A DNA stretch of 64,000 nucleotides from Oscillospiraceae bacterium (GTDB lineage: Bacteria; Bacillota; Clostridia; Oscillospirales; UBA929). The translations under genes and the position numbers were made by a program. Below the pieces are notes generated by a model. It saw only the letters and a list, made by a program, of their open reading frames with translations, made no database searches and was not told the DNA's origin. The stretch lies in NCBI GenBank assembly GCA_031265355.1, contig JAISCT010000019.1, positions 1 through 64,000 on the forward strand, in the 5' to 3' direction. Shown here one piece after another: positions 52,788 through 61,603 of this stretch. Every line of letters starts with the position of its first letter. The first letter of the stretch is position 1.

Positions 52788-53333
52788 TTACGCCTCCGAA
52801 GGGGCGTCTTCGCAGCTCTCAGCCGTTTCGGGCGATAGGGCCAGCATTTTGAGGAGCACGCGGGCGGTGACCATGGCGTCGCCCAGTGCACGGTGGGCGG
52901 CGCCGCCGCCGGTTACGCCCAGGTGACGGGCCAGGTCGGTCAGCGCCCGGCTGGGGAGCTTCGGGAACAACCGGCGCGCCATCTGGAGCGTGCAGAGCGT
53001 CCGGGGCTTGCATTCGATCTCCGCGCGGGCACAGTACCAGGATAAAAATCCCATATCAAAGGGCACGTTGTGCGCCACCACCGTGTCCGACCCGATGAAG
53101 TCGACGAGCCCCGGCAGGTGCTCCGAAAATGGCTCGGCAAAACGCACCATGCGGTCGGTGATCCCGTGGACGCGCGTGGCCTCGTACGGGATGGGCGACT
53201 CCGGGCGACACAGCGCGGCAAGATGCAGCCCGATCTCTCCGTCGTGCACCTGCACGGCGGCGTATTCAATCACCTCACCGGCGGCCGGGTCCAGCCCGGT
53301 CGTCTCAAAGTCGATGACGCAATACCGGCTCAC
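52788..53333 (-). CDS. DnaQ-family 3'-5' exonuclease
   Basis: A 181-residue DEDDh exonuclease. Exo I is VIDFETTGLDP (D and E metal ligands), Exo II is VAHNVPFDMGFL, and Exo III is AHRALGDAMVTA. It resembles the stand-alone epsilon/PolC-proofreading-like family of Firmicutes, which may act in DNA repair or RNA turnover. The start is taken as GTG at 53333, nine bases after GGAGGGGGG; an ATG at 53360 is possible but precedes that site. Single gene between ackA and spoVAD. Confidence 0.85.
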   Translation of the reverse strand: MSRYCVIDFETTGLDPAAGEVIEYAAVQVHDGEIGLHLAALCRPESPIPYEATRVHGITDRMVRFAEPFSEHLPGLVDFIGSDTVVAHNVPFDMGFLSWYCARAEIECKPRTLCTLQMARRLFPKLPSRALTDLARHLGVTGGGAAHRALGDAMVTARVLLKMLALSPETAESCEDAPSEA

Positions 53334-53383
53334 GGCCAGGCACCCCCCTCCTCTGCACACGACGGCCTTTGGGCGCTCACTGA

Positions 53384-54577
53384 TCAGTCCACCAAGGACT
53401 GCGTGTCCAACGCGATGACGAGTTCCTCGTTCGTGGGCACGCGCAGGATGTACCCGGGCGCGCCGGCGGCCGAGATGATCCCCTCGCCGTCCGGCCCCTC
53501 GTTCTTCGCCCTGTCGATCGTGAGCCCCATGAATGAGAGACCGGACGAGATCTTCTCGCGCATCTCAGCGTTGTTTTCCCCGATGCCGGCCGTGAAGACC
53601 AACGCGTCCACCCCACCCATGGCGGCGGCGTAGGACCCAATGTATTTTTTTACCGTGTAGATAAAAATGTCCAACGCCAGCGCGGCCCGCCGGTTGCCCT
53701 GCCCCGCGGCCTCGGCCAGATCGCGGAAGTCGGACGAAACGCCGGAGAGGCCGAGCATCCCGGACTTCTGGTTTAGCATCGTGACGAGTTCGGCGGCGGC
53801 GCGCCCCTCCCGCTCGCCCAAGAAACCCAGTATCGCCGGGTCGATCGTCCCGGAGCGCGTGCCCATCGGAACACCCTCCAGCGGCGTAAAGCCCATGGAG
53901 GTGTCCACTGAACACCCGTTTTGTACGGCGGTGATCGACGAACCGTTGCCCAGGTGGCACGTGATGATCCGCAGGCTTTCGAGCGGCTTTCCGATGATCT
54001 CGGCCGCGCGTTGCGCCACATAGCGGTGCGAGGTGCCGTGGAAACCATAGCGGCGGATCTTATATTTCTCGTAATATTCGTACGGGATGGCGTACAGATA
54101 GGCGACCGGCGGCATCGTCTGGTGGAACGCGGTGTCAAACACCGCCGCCTGCGGCACACCCGGCATGACCTCAAAGCAGGCGCGGATGCCCACCAGATTC
54201 GGCGGGTTGTGCAGCGGCGCCAGCGGCACGCAAGCCTCAAGCGCGGCGATCACTTCGTCCGTCACGCGCACCGAACCGGAGAAGAATTCCCCGCCGTGCA
54301 CCACGCGGTGCCCCACGGCAAAGATCTCCTCCATACCGGCCATGACGCCCGTCTCCGGGCCGGTGAGGACCGCCGTGACCGCCCGGATCGCGGCGGCGTG
54401 ATCCGGCAGGGGCCGGTCGGCCACATAGGGCGCACGGCCCTCCACCGTATGTTTGATCCGGCCGTCCAGTCCAATCCGCTCGCACTGTCCGCGCGCGCGC
54501 ACGGCACGCCGGTCCATGTCGAACAGCTGGTATTTGAGTGACGAACTGCCGGCATTGATGACAAGGATGTTTTTCAT
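53384..54577 (-). CDS. ackA: Acetate kinase
   Basis: A 397-residue ASKHA-fold kinase: N-terminal VINAGSSSLKYQLFD, HRVVHGG, the catalytic-Asp segment AVFDTAFHQTMPP, YGFHGTSH, HLGNGSS and the C-terminal GIGEN. It interconverts acetyl phosphate and ADP with acetate and ATP, the last ATP-yielding step of acetate fermentation. ATG at 54577 has GGAGG upstream. pta is not adjacent. It is divergent from tmcAL, an enzyme that itself consumes acetate. Confidence 0.95.
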   Translation of the reverse strand: MKNILVINAGSSSLKYQLFDMDRRAVRARGQCERIGLDGRIKHTVEGRAPYVADRPLPDHAAAIRAVTAVLTGPETGVMAGMEEIFAVGHRVVHGGEFFSGSVRVTDEVIAALEACVPLAPLHNPPNLVGIRACFEVMPGVPQAAVFDTAFHQTMPPVAYLYAIPYEYYEKYKIRRYGFHGTSHRYVAQRAAEIIGKPLESLRIITCHLGNGSSITAVQNGCSVDTSMGFTPLEGVPMGTRSGTIDPAILGFLGEREGRAAAELVTMLNQKSGMLGLSGVSSDFRDLAEAAGQGNRRAALALDIFIYTVKKYIGSYAAAMGGVDALVFTAGIGENNAEMREKISSGLSFMGLTIDRAKNEGPDGEGIISAAGAPGYILRVPTNEELVIALDTQSLVD

Positions 54578-54680
54578 GGTCCGCGTCCTCCTCTGCTCCG
54601 CCGCCGCGGCCCCAGCCGGGCGCGGCGCGGGCTGTTTTCTTATGTTTGCCGCCCCTGCAAAGCGCGCGGGGTTCCCTTTC

Positions 54681-54709
54681 ACTATACTAAAAACCGGTGG
54701 AAAAAACAA
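54681..54709 (-). promoter_or_regulatory. Sigma-A promoter of ackA
   Basis: On the minus strand TTGTTT (54709-54704), 17 bases, TATAGT (54686-54681). Confidence 0.55.
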
Positions 54710-54781
54710 CTGTGATGTGAGATAATGGGGAAAATTGCGTCCGGCGCCCCGTGCGCCGCGAGGGTTCAAAGGAGCGATCAG

Positions 54782-56002
54782 ATGGAACCGGTCGCCGGCG
54801 TCGTCGCCGAATACAACCCGTTTCATTGCGGACACGCGCACCACCTCGCGCGTACGCGCGAGGCGCTTCCCGGCGCGGCGGTCGTCTGCGCGATGAGCGG
54901 ACACGTCACCCAGCGGGGGCAATTCGCCCTGTGTGAAAAACATGCGCGCGCGCGCATGGCCGTCGCCGGCGGCGCCGACCTCGTGTTGGAACTCCCCGCT
55001 GTCTGCGCCTGCGCGTCGGCGGAGCGCTTCGCGCGCGCCGGTGTGGCGCTGCTCGCGGCCACCGGGGTCGTAACCCATCTCTCCTTCGGCAGCGAGGCCG
55101 GCACGCTGGCGCCGCTGCGCGAGGCGGCGCGTGCAATGGCGGACCCGGATTTCCTGACACAGGTCAAGGCGCAGCTGCGCCGCGGCTTGTCCCACGCCGC
55201 GGCCTGTCAGCAGGCGTACGAGGCGCACATCGGCCGGCCTGCGCCCTTTTTGCGCGCCCCGAACAACATCCTGGGGCTCGAATATTTAAAAGCGCTGCAC
55301 GCCCTCGGCGATCCGTTCATCCCTCTGACCGTACCCCGCCTGGGAGCGGACCACGACGACCCCCGGCCCCGGGCACCGTTTGCGTCCGCCTCGCTCCTGC
55401 GCAACCGGCTGTCCGGCGGGCTGTCGGCCGCGGGTCTGTTCCCGCCCAGTGCGCAGGCCGTCTGGGAGGCGGAGTGCGCGGCGGGACGCGCGCCCATGCG
55501 GGAGGCGGCCTGGGCGGACATGTGTCTGTCGCACCTGCGCCGGTTGGACGCCGCGGACTTCGCACGGCTGCCCGACGTCACGGAAGGTCTTGAGTTCCGT
55601 CTGGCGTCGGCGGCCCGGCGGGCCGCCACGATGGAAGCGTTTTATCGGCTGGTGGCGACGCGGCGTTACACGCTGGCGCGCGTGCGCCGCGTCGCGCTGT
55701 GCGCCTTCCTAGGTCTCACGCCGGGGTCGGACATCCCGCCCTATCTGCGCGTATTGGCCGCCGGCCCGCGTGGTCTCGCCCTGCTGCGCCGCATGAAGCA
55801 GACCGCTTCGCAGCCCATTCTGGTAAAGCCGGCCTCCGCGCGGACACTCGACCCCGGCGCGGTGCGCTGCTTTGCCCAGGAGGTCCGTGTGACCGATCTG
55901 TTTGCGCTGGGTTACCCAAACCCCGCCTGCCGCGCCGGCGGCGGCGAATGGACCACGGGGCCTGTGATTCATTCCGCCGTTCACCCGCACCAGAAGCGGT
56001 AG
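54782..56002 (+). CDS. tmcAL: tRNA(Met) cytidine acetate ligase
   Basis: A 406-residue TmcAL (YlbM) enzyme. The nucleotidyltransferase HIGH-like motif is AEYNPFHCGHAHHL. Also present are MSGHVTQRGQFAL and the RAPNNILGLEYLKAL segment. It activates acetate with ATP and forms N4-acetylcytidine at the wobble base of elongator tRNA-Met. The start at 54782 follows AAAGGAG; upstream codons are not family sequence. The 3' end overlaps the convergent ymxH-type gene by 22 bases. Confidence 0.93.
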   Translation: MEPVAGVVAEYNPFHCGHAHHLARTREALPGAAVVCAMSGHVTQRGQFALCEKHARARMAVAGGADLVLELPAVCACASAERFARAGVALLAATGVVTHLSFGSEAGTLAPLREAARAMADPDFLTQVKAQLRRGLSHAAACQQAYEAHIGRPAPFLRAPNNILGLEYLKALHALGDPFIPLTVPRLGADHDDPRPRAPFASASLLRNRLSGGLSAAGLFPPSAQAVWEAECAAGRAPMREAAWADMCLSHLRRLDAADFARLPDVTEGLEFRLASAARRAATMEAFYRLVATRRYTLARVRRVALCAFLGLTPGSDIPPYLRVLAAGPRGLALLRRMKQTASQPILVKPASARTLDPGAVRCFAQEVRVTDLFALGYPNPACRAGGGEWTTGPVIHSAVHPHQKR

Positions 56003-56268
56003 CGTTTGAATCCCTTTTCGGGGGCACGGATTTCAGACTCGATCAGGACGACGTCGTCGCCGATACGGCGGATGTGCTCCCAGGGAACCACCACGTCGTC
56101 TCCATGCCCGAACAGACCGAAAAACCGCGCCGGTCCCGGTACCACGAGCGCAGTCACCCGCCCGGTGGCTCGGTCAAATTCCATATCGCCGGGAAATCCC
56201 AGCCGGGCGCCGTCGCAGATGTTGATCACCTCCTTGCAGCGCAGTTCCTCCATGCGAAGAATCTCCAT
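55981..56268 (-). CDS. YlmC/YmxH-family PRC-barrel sporulation protein
   Basis: 95 residues of PRC-barrel fold: LRMEELRCKEVINICDGARLGFPGDMEFD, PGPARFFGLFG, VVPWEHIRRIGDDVVLIE. YlmC/YmxH genes are restricted to spore formers and often lie next to sigE-sigG, as here. Role not established. The ATG at 56268 has GGAGG 8 bases upstream. Repeat copy C lies between it and sigG. Confidence 0.88.
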   Translation of the reverse strand: MEILRMEELRCKEVINICDGARLGFPGDMEFDRATGRVTALVVPGPARFFGLFGHGDDVVVPWEHIRRIGDDVVLIESEIRAPEKGFKRYRFWCG

Positions 56269-56290
56269 CTTAACATCCTCCAAACGGCCA

Positions 56291-56365
56291 TTAGTACCTT
56301 GTTGCCGCGAAGCGGCAACAAAAAACAAGAATTTGGGTTGTGGGTTGCAGGTGCAACCCACGTTA
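56291..56365 (+). repeat. 75-bp double-hairpin interspersed repeat, copy C
   Basis: TTAGTACCTTG...CAACCCACGTTA with perfect hairpins GTTGCCGC-GAA-GCGGCAAC and TGGGTTGCA-GG-TGCAACCCA. It lies between ymxH and the sigG promoter. Confidence 0.87.
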
Positions 56366-56457
56366 TATAACAGCGGTGTCTTTACAGGATATGCCAAAAA
56401 CCCCTGTCCACATGCTACCCATGATGCGATGTTCGATTGGGCGCCGCCGATATTGTG

Positions 56458-56487
56458 GTATGTTCTTTTCTCGGTCGAGGCATACTG
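56458..56487 (+). promoter_or_regulatory. Sigma-G-type promoter of sigG
   Basis: GTATG (56458-56462), exactly 18 bases, CATACTG (56481-56487), about 35 bases before the start codon. It fits GHATR-N18-CATNNTA except the last base and shares its -10 with the spoVAD promoter. Autoactivation of sigG is known in Bacillus. Confidence 0.6.
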
Positions 56488-56522
56488 TGGAAGAAGAGAT
56501 GTGGACAGGGAGGGAACATACT

Positions 56523-57323
56523 ATGTACGGCAAAGTAGAGATCTGCGGTGTGAACACCGCCAAGCTCAAGGTGCTGCCCAATCAGGAGATGAACGCCCTG
56601 CTGGCCAGGACCAAAGAAGGAGACCGGGCGGCGCGCGAGACGCTGATTTCCGGGAATTTGCGTCTTGTGCTCAGTGTCATCCAGCGCTTCGCCGGCCGCG
56701 GGGAGATGCTTGACGACCTGTTTCAGGTGGGCTGCATCGGACTCATCAAGGCCATCGACAACTTCGACCTCTCTCATATGGTAAAATTTTCCACTTATGC
56801 TGTGCCGATGATCATCGGCGAGATCCGCCGCTACCTGCGGGACAGCAGCTCCGTACGGGTCAGCCGCTCCACGCGCGACACGGCCTACAAGGTGCTCCAG
56901 GCCAAAGAACGGCTGACCGGCGCCGGCCAGCGGGAGCCCACTGTTGAAGAGATCGCCAAGGACCTCGGCCTGCCGCGGGAGGATGTGGTGTTCGCGCTGG
57001 AGGCCATCATGGAGCCCATCTCCCTGTTTGAGCCCGTCTACTCGGACGGCGGCGACACCATCTGCGTCATGGACCAGGTCCGCGACAAGAAAAACACGGA
57101 TGAGCACTGGCTTGACCGCATCGCCCTCCGGGAGGCCGTCGGCCGGCTGAGCGAACGGGAACGCCACATCTTGGCGCTCCGCTTCTTCGACGGCAAGACA
57201 CAGATGGAGGTCGCCAGTGAAATCGGTGTTTCTCCGAACAAAATGACATGGACCTTCGACCGGCCCCGACCCGGCCGCGCGGCGGGCGCGGCGTTTACAT
57301 ACGAGGCGGAGATCTTCCTCTGA
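56523..57323 (+). CDS. sigG: Sporulation sigma factor sigma-G with an altered C-terminus
   Basis: 266 residues. N-terminal [18 protein letters not shown] is diagnostic of sigma-G. Region 2 ([41 protein letters not shown], given here in parts) and region 3 ([13 protein letters not shown]) are intact. Region 4 begins normally ([20 protein letters not shown], then EVASEIGVS to residue 237). After S237 the expected recognition helix QAQVSRLEK is replaced by [18 protein letters not shown] and an unrelated tail of 29 residues in total. The recognition helix of region 4.2 contacts the -35 box, so this protein may be defective or altered in promoter choice. No frameshift correction restores the usual sequence in the next 200 bases. 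ATG at 56523 after GGGAGGG. Confidence 0.88.
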   Translation: MYGKVEICGVNTAKLKVLPNQEMNALLARTKEGDRAARETLISGNLRLVLSVIQRFAGRGEMLDDLFQVGCIGLIKAIDNFDLSHMVKFSTYAVPMIIGEIRRYLRDSSSVRVSRSTRDTAYKVLQAKERLTGAGQREPTVEEIAKDLGLPREDVVFALEAIMEPISLFEPVYSDGGDTICVMDQVRDKKNTDEHWLDRIALREAVGRLSERERHILALRFFDGKTQMEVASEIGVSPNKMTWTFDRPRPGRAAGAAFTYEAEIFL

Positions 57324-57383
57324 GAAAATTCCGGCCTTCTCCCTCTTCCTTTCGGCCTTCAAATGTATTACAATATACAAAGA

Positions 57384-57425
57384 GCGCCTCCGAGCGACAC
57401 GCGCCGCATCTGGCGACGGAGGCGC
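57384..57425 (+). promoter_or_regulatory. Hairpin in the region upstream of pyrH
   Basis: GCGCCTCCG (57384-57392) pairs with CGGAGGCGC (57417-57425) around a 24-base loop. A TACAAT box (57369-57374) lies just upstream but has no good -35. It may be a leader or a weak terminator after sigG. Confidence 0.35.
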
Positions 57426-57528
57426 CCACGCGATGGGGCGCGTCGGACGGCGGAGCGGCCCACAAAAACAAAAAGACGGCGGGCCCGGCTTCGTTGGAGG
57501 GCTGCGGCGCGCCGGGAGGTGGTGTCTG

Positions 57529-58257
57529 ATGGATACGCCGGTTTACAAGCGGGTGCTGCTCAAGATCAGCGGCGAGGCGCTCGCGGGGAACAAAAAAACG
57601 GGGCTGGACTTCGATGTGATCGCCGCGGTCTGCGACGTGATCAAACGCTGCGTGGGACTCGGGGTGCAGATCGGCATCGTCGTGGGCGGCGGGAACTTTT
57701 GGCGCGGCACCAAAGATGGCGGAGGGCGGATCGACCGCACCCGGGCCGATCACATGGGGATGCTGGCCACGGTCATCAACGCGCTGGCGCTGGCTGACGC
57801 GCTGGAGACGCGGACGGTGCCGGTGCGCGTCCAGACGGCGCTGGAGATGCGCGCCATCGCCGAGCCCTACGTGCGGCTGCGGGCGGTGCGTCACCTGGAG
57901 AAGGGCCGTGTGGTCGTCTTCGCCTGCGGCCTCGGCAATCCCTTCTTTTCCACCGATACGGCGGCGGTGCTGCGGGCCGCCGAGATCGACGCCGACATCA
58001 TCTTGCTCGCGAAGAACATTGACGGCGTGTACGACGACGACCCGGCGAAAAACCCCCACGCGAAAAAATTCGCCTCGCTCAGCTTTGACGAGATCCTCGC
58101 CAAACACCTGACGGTCATGGACTCGACGGCCGCGTCCCTGTCTCAGGACAACCGCATTCCCGTCATCCTCTTTGCGCTCAAGGACCCTGAAAATATATAC
58201 CGCGTACTGATGGGAGACGCCATCGGCACCATTGTGGGAAAGGAGAGCTTTTCATGA
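57529..58257 (+). CDS. pyrH: UMP kinase
   Basis: A 242-residue amino-acid-kinase-fold enzyme: [12 protein letters not shown] at the start, [44 protein letters not shown], and [11 protein letters not shown]. It phosphorylates UMP to UDP. The ATG at 57529 follows GGGAGG. It overlaps frr by four bases (ATGA). The usual upstream rpsB-tsf genes are absent; sigG lies there instead. Confidence 0.95.
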   Translation: MDTPVYKRVLLKISGEALAGNKKTGLDFDVIAAVCDVIKRCVGLGVQIGIVVGGGNFWRGTKDGGGRIDRTRADHMGMLATVINALALADALETRTVPVRVQTALEMRAIAEPYVRLRAVRHLEKGRVVVFACGLGNPFFSTDTAAVLRAAEIDADIILLAKNIDGVYDDDPAKNPHAKKFASLSFDEILAKHLTVMDSTAASLSQDNRIPVILFALKDPENIYRVLMGDAIGTIVGKESFS

Positions 58258-58808
58258 AGGACACATACGAGGAATACACTCGAAAGATGGATAAGACGAT
58301 CGAGGTGCTGGGACATGAATTTGCCACCCTGCGCGCCGGTCGGGCCAACGCGGCCGTGCTGGACCGCGTGTCGGTGGAATATTACGGCGCCCAGACTCCT
58401 GTCGCGCAGATCGCCTCCATCTCGACGCCGGAGCCGCGGGTGCTGGTGATCCAGCCCTGGGACGGCGGGGCGCTCAAGGCGATCGAAAAGGCCATCCAGG
58501 TCTCCGATCTGGGCATCAACCCGCAAAATGACGGCAAGGTGATCCGGCTCGCGTTTCCGCAGCTCACCGAGGAGCGCCGCCACGAACTGATCCGGCAGGT
58601 GCGCAAGTACGCCGAGGAGAGCAAGGTGGCCCTGCGCAACATTCGCCGCGACGCGATCGAGGCCTACAAGGCGCTGAAAAAGAAGTCGGAGATCACCGAG
58701 GACGACCTGAAGGACATCGAAAAAGACTTTCACGAACTCATCGACAAATACTGCAAAGACATCGATGCGCTGGTCGGCAAGAAGGAAAAGGAGCTCATGG
58801 AGGTATAA
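58254..58808 (+). CDS. frr: Ribosome recycling factor
   Basis: 184 residues, full length: [59 protein letters not shown], and [19 protein letters not shown]. It splits post-termination ribosomes with EF-G. Coupled to pyrH by ATGA. Confidence 0.96.
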   Translation: MKDTYEEYTRKMDKTIEVLGHEFATLRAGRANAAVLDRVSVEYYGAQTPVAQIASISTPEPRVLVIQPWDGGALKAIEKAIQVSDLGINPQNDGKVIRLAFPQLTEERRHELIRQVRKYAEESKVALRNIRRDAIEAYKALKKKSEITEDDLKDIEKDFHELIDKYCKDIDALVGKKEKELMEV

Positions 58809-58813
58809 GTCCG

Positions 58814-59557
58814 TTGAGAAGACAGGCAAAAACCGCCGCGCAGCTCCCGCCGCCGGAACGGCGGCCGCGGCACGTCGGCATCATCATGGACGGCAACGGG
58901 CGGTGGGCCAAACGGCGCGCGCTGCCGCGCACGGCCGGGCACGCCGCGGGCAGCGAGACCTTCCGCCGGGTGGCCACGCACGCCAGGGATCGGGGCATCC
59001 AGGCTCTCACCGTGTACGCCTTCTCCACCGAAAACTGGCGGCGTCCGAAGGACGAGGTGGACGCCATCTTGGACCTCCTCGCGCGCTACCTGCGCGAGGC
59101 CATTCAAAGCATGGCGCGCGACGGCGTTCGGCTGCGGTTTTTGGGCGATCTGTCCATCCTGCCGGCGTCGCTTTTGGCGCTGGTGCGCGAGGCGGACGCC
59201 GTCGCCCGGACTGTCGAGGGCATGATAGTCAGCGTGGGCTTCAATTACGGCGGGCGGGACGAGATCCTGCGCGCCGCGCGGACGCTTTCCGCGCGTTGCC
59301 AGGCAGGCCTGCTCGCGCCGGAACAGATCGATGAGGCGCTCTTCTCCTCTCTGCTGGACACGGCCCCCCTGCCGCCGCTCGATCTGCTCATTCGTCCGAG
59401 CGGCGAGTTTCGTTTGTCCAATTTTCTTTTGTGGCAGGCGGCCTACGCCGAACTGTATTTCACAGACGTGCTCTGGCCGGACTTCTCCCCGACCGAATTT
59501 GACCGCGCGCTCTCGGCCTTTGCCGCCCGGGAACGCCGGTACGGCGGCGCGTCCTGA
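58814..59557 (+). CDS. uppS: Isoprenyl (undecaprenyl) diphosphate synthase
   Basis: A 247-residue cis-prenyltransferase. The catalytic IIMDGNGRWA has the Mg-binding Asp; also TVYAFSTENWRRP, FNYGGRDEI, and LLIRPSGEFRLSNFLLWQAAYAE. It makes the C55 lipid carrier for wall synthesis. The start is TTG at 58814, with GGAGG ten bases upstream inside the frr end; no ATG fits. It overlaps the cdsA start by one base. Confidence 0.94.
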   Translation: MRRQAKTAAQLPPPERRPRHVGIIMDGNGRWAKRRALPRTAGHAAGSETFRRVATHARDRGIQALTVYAFSTENWRRPKDEVDAILDLLARYLREAIQSMARDGVRLRFLGDLSILPASLLALVREADAVARTVEGMIVSVGFNYGGRDEILRAARTLSARCQAGLLAPEQIDEALFSSLLDTAPLPPLDLLIRPSGEFRLSNFLLWQAAYAELYFTDVLWPDFSPTEFDRALSAFAARERRYGGAS

Positions 59558-60381
59558 TGCGGGCGCGTGTGTTTGTGGGCCTCGCCCTGCTGCCGCTGCT
59601 CATCGCCGTCGTATATCTGGCGCCGCCCTGGGCGTTGCCGGCGGCCGTCAGTGCGCTGTCCGTCGCAGCGGTGTGGGAACTGCTGCACGCCACGGGGCTT
59701 GTGCGGGCGCGGCGCGTGCTCATAGGGGCCGCCGCCGCCGCCGCGCTGACGCCTTTCTGGTGTTACTTCGACATGCCGCCCGTCCCGGGGGCGGCGGGCC
59801 TGTTTCTGCTGGTGCTGTGGCTCTTCGCGGCCGCCTTGCTGGACCGTCGCCGAGCGATCGGCGTTTCGGCGATCACCGGCGCGCTGTTCGCCGGGCTGGC
59901 GATCCCGCTGCTCCTCTCGTCCCTCGTCCGGATCGCCGCGCGTCCGGAGGGGTCCGTCCTCATCCTGTTGCCGTTTTTGACCGCTTCGGGCACGGACATT
60001 TGCGCGCTGTTCACCGGCATGCTGCTGGGCCGCCGGAAGCTGGCGCCCGAGATCAGTCCCCACAAAACCGTCGAGGGCTCCCTCGGCGGGTTCTTCGGCG
60101 CCCTCGCGCTGACGGCGCTCTTTGTCGTCGTCGTGCGGGCGGTCACGCCTCTGACGCCGGCGCTGCCCGCCTGGCTCCTGATCGCAGGGGTCGGCTCCCT
60201 GGCCGCGCAGGTGGGAGATCTCAGTTTTTCACTGATCAAACGGGAGTTTGGCCTCAAGGACTTCGGCGCGCTGCTGCCGGGACACGGCGGGGTGTTGGAC
60301 CGGTTTGACAGTCTGCTGTTCGCCGCGCCCATGACCGAACTGCTCCTTGCCCTGCTTCCGCTCTGGGGGGGAGCGGCATGA
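59557..60381 (+). CDS. cdsA: Phosphatidate cytidylyltransferase
   Basis: A 274-residue membrane enzyme with about seven helices. The CDP-diglyceride synthase signature is complete: S-x2-KREFGLKD-x4-LPGHGGVLDRFDS near residues 227-253. It makes CDP-diacylglycerol for phospholipids. It overlaps uppS by one base and dxr by four. Confidence 0.94.
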   Translation: MRARVFVGLALLPLLIAVVYLAPPWALPAAVSALSVAAVWELLHATGLVRARRVLIGAAAAAALTPFWCYFDMPPVPGAAGLFLLVLWLFAAALLDRRRAIGVSAITGALFAGLAIPLLLSSLVRIAARPEGSVLILLPFLTASGTDICALFTGMLLGRRKLAPEISPHKTVEGSLGGFFGALALTALFVVVVRAVTPLTPALPAWLLIAGVGSLAAQVGDLSFSLIKREFGLKDFGALLPGHGGVLDRFDSLLFAAPMTELLLALLPLWGGAA

Positions 60382-61529
60382 CACTTCAGCCCGCCCGCCG
60401 CGTGTCCGTACTCGGCGCCACCGGCTCCGTCGGCATACAGACCCTGGCGGTGCTCTCGCACCTCGGCCTCGCGGCGGTCTGCCTGACCGGCGGCCGCAAC
60501 AGCCGCCTGCTGGAGACACAGGCCCGGCAATTTGCTCCGCAGACCGTGGCGCTGGCCGACCCGGACGCCGCCCGCGATCTGAAGACCCGGCTGGCCGACA
60601 CGTCCGTCGCCGTGCTCTCGGGCCCCGAGGGCGTCTGCGAGGCGGCGGCCTGCGAGGCGGCCGACACGGTGGTGGCCGCTATCACGGGCCTCGCGGGCCT
60701 GCGGCCCGTGCTGGCCGCCCTGCGCCCCGGGCGCCGTCTCGCGCTCGCCAACAAGGAGGCCTTGGTCTGTGCGGGTACGCTGGTGACGGCGGCAGTCCGC
60801 GCGCAGGGCTGCACGCTGCTTCCCGTCGACTCGGAACACAGCGCTCTCTTCCAATGCCTGCGGGGCGAGGACCCGTCGTCGGTCGAGCGGCTCGTTCTCA
60901 CCGCGTCGGGCGGCCCCTTTTTCGGCCTGGATCGAGACGCGCTGCGCCGCGTCACCCCGGCGCAGGCGCTGGCGCACCCCACCTGGCGGATGGGCTCCAA
61001 GATCACAGTCGATTCCGCCACCCTGATGAACAAGGCGCTGGAATGCCTGGAAGCTATGTATCTGTTCTCGGTGCCAATGGCGCGCATCGAGGTGGTGGTC
61101 CACCGCCAGAGCATCGTCCATTCGATGGTCGTCTTTCGAGACGGCGCCGCGGTGGCCCAACTGGGGCCGCCCGACATGCGTCTGCCGATCCAATACGCGC
61201 TGACCTTCCCGGCACGCGCGGCGTCACCGCTGCCGCCGTTCGACTGGGCGGCCTCCCCGGCACTCACGTTCGCACCCCCCGACGAAAACACCTTTCCCGC
61301 CCTCGCCCTCGCCCGCGAGGCCGCCGCGCGAGGCGGCACGGCGGCCGCCGCGTTAAACGGGGCCAACGAGGCGGCGGTTTCTCTGTTTTTAGCAGGCCAG
61401 ATCGGATTCCTAGACATCGCGGCGCACACGGCGGCGGCGCTCGCCGCCGTGCCGTCGGACGGCGGCTCCCTGGAGGACATCCTGGAAACCGACCGCGCGG
61501 CCCGCGCCTTTGTGCACGCGCAGCGCTAA
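60378..61529 (+). CDS. dxr: 1-deoxy-D-xylulose 5-phosphate reductoisomerase
   Basis: A 383-residue MEP-pathway enzyme: NADPH-binding VLGATGSVGIQT, ALANKEALV, the catalytic and metal-binding PVDSEHSALFQ, ASGGPF, and WRMGSKITVDSATLMNKALE. It supplies isoprenoid precursors used by uppS in the same operon. Coupled to cdsA by ATGA. Confidence 0.96.
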   Translation: MTLQPARRVSVLGATGSVGIQTLAVLSHLGLAAVCLTGGRNSRLLETQARQFAPQTVALADPDAARDLKTRLADTSVAVLSGPEGVCEAAACEAADTVVAAITGLAGLRPVLAALRPGRRLALANKEALVCAGTLVTAAVRAQGCTLLPVDSEHSALFQCLRGEDPSSVERLVLTASGGPFFGLDRDALRRVTPAQALAHPTWRMGSKITVDSATLMNKALECLEAMYLFSVPMARIEVVVHRQSIVHSMVVFRDGAAVAQLGPPDMRLPIQYALTFPARAASPLPPFDWAASPALTFAPPDENTFPALALAREAAARGGTAAAALNGANEAAVSLFLAGQIGFLDIAAHTAAALAAVPSDGGSLEDILETDRAARAFVHAQR

Positions 61530-61603
61530 AAATTCGCCTCAAAGGTGCAAACGTCAAAACCTTGAATCATCAAATATCAGGGCTGAATAAAGGAGAATGC
61601 CTC

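Noticed and set aside
60347..61603. In-frame upstream extension of rseP through the whole dxr gene
   Set aside because: The translated extension is Arg/Gly-rich shadow sequence; a ribosome site and TTG start exist at 61589-61606 right before the rseP family sequence.
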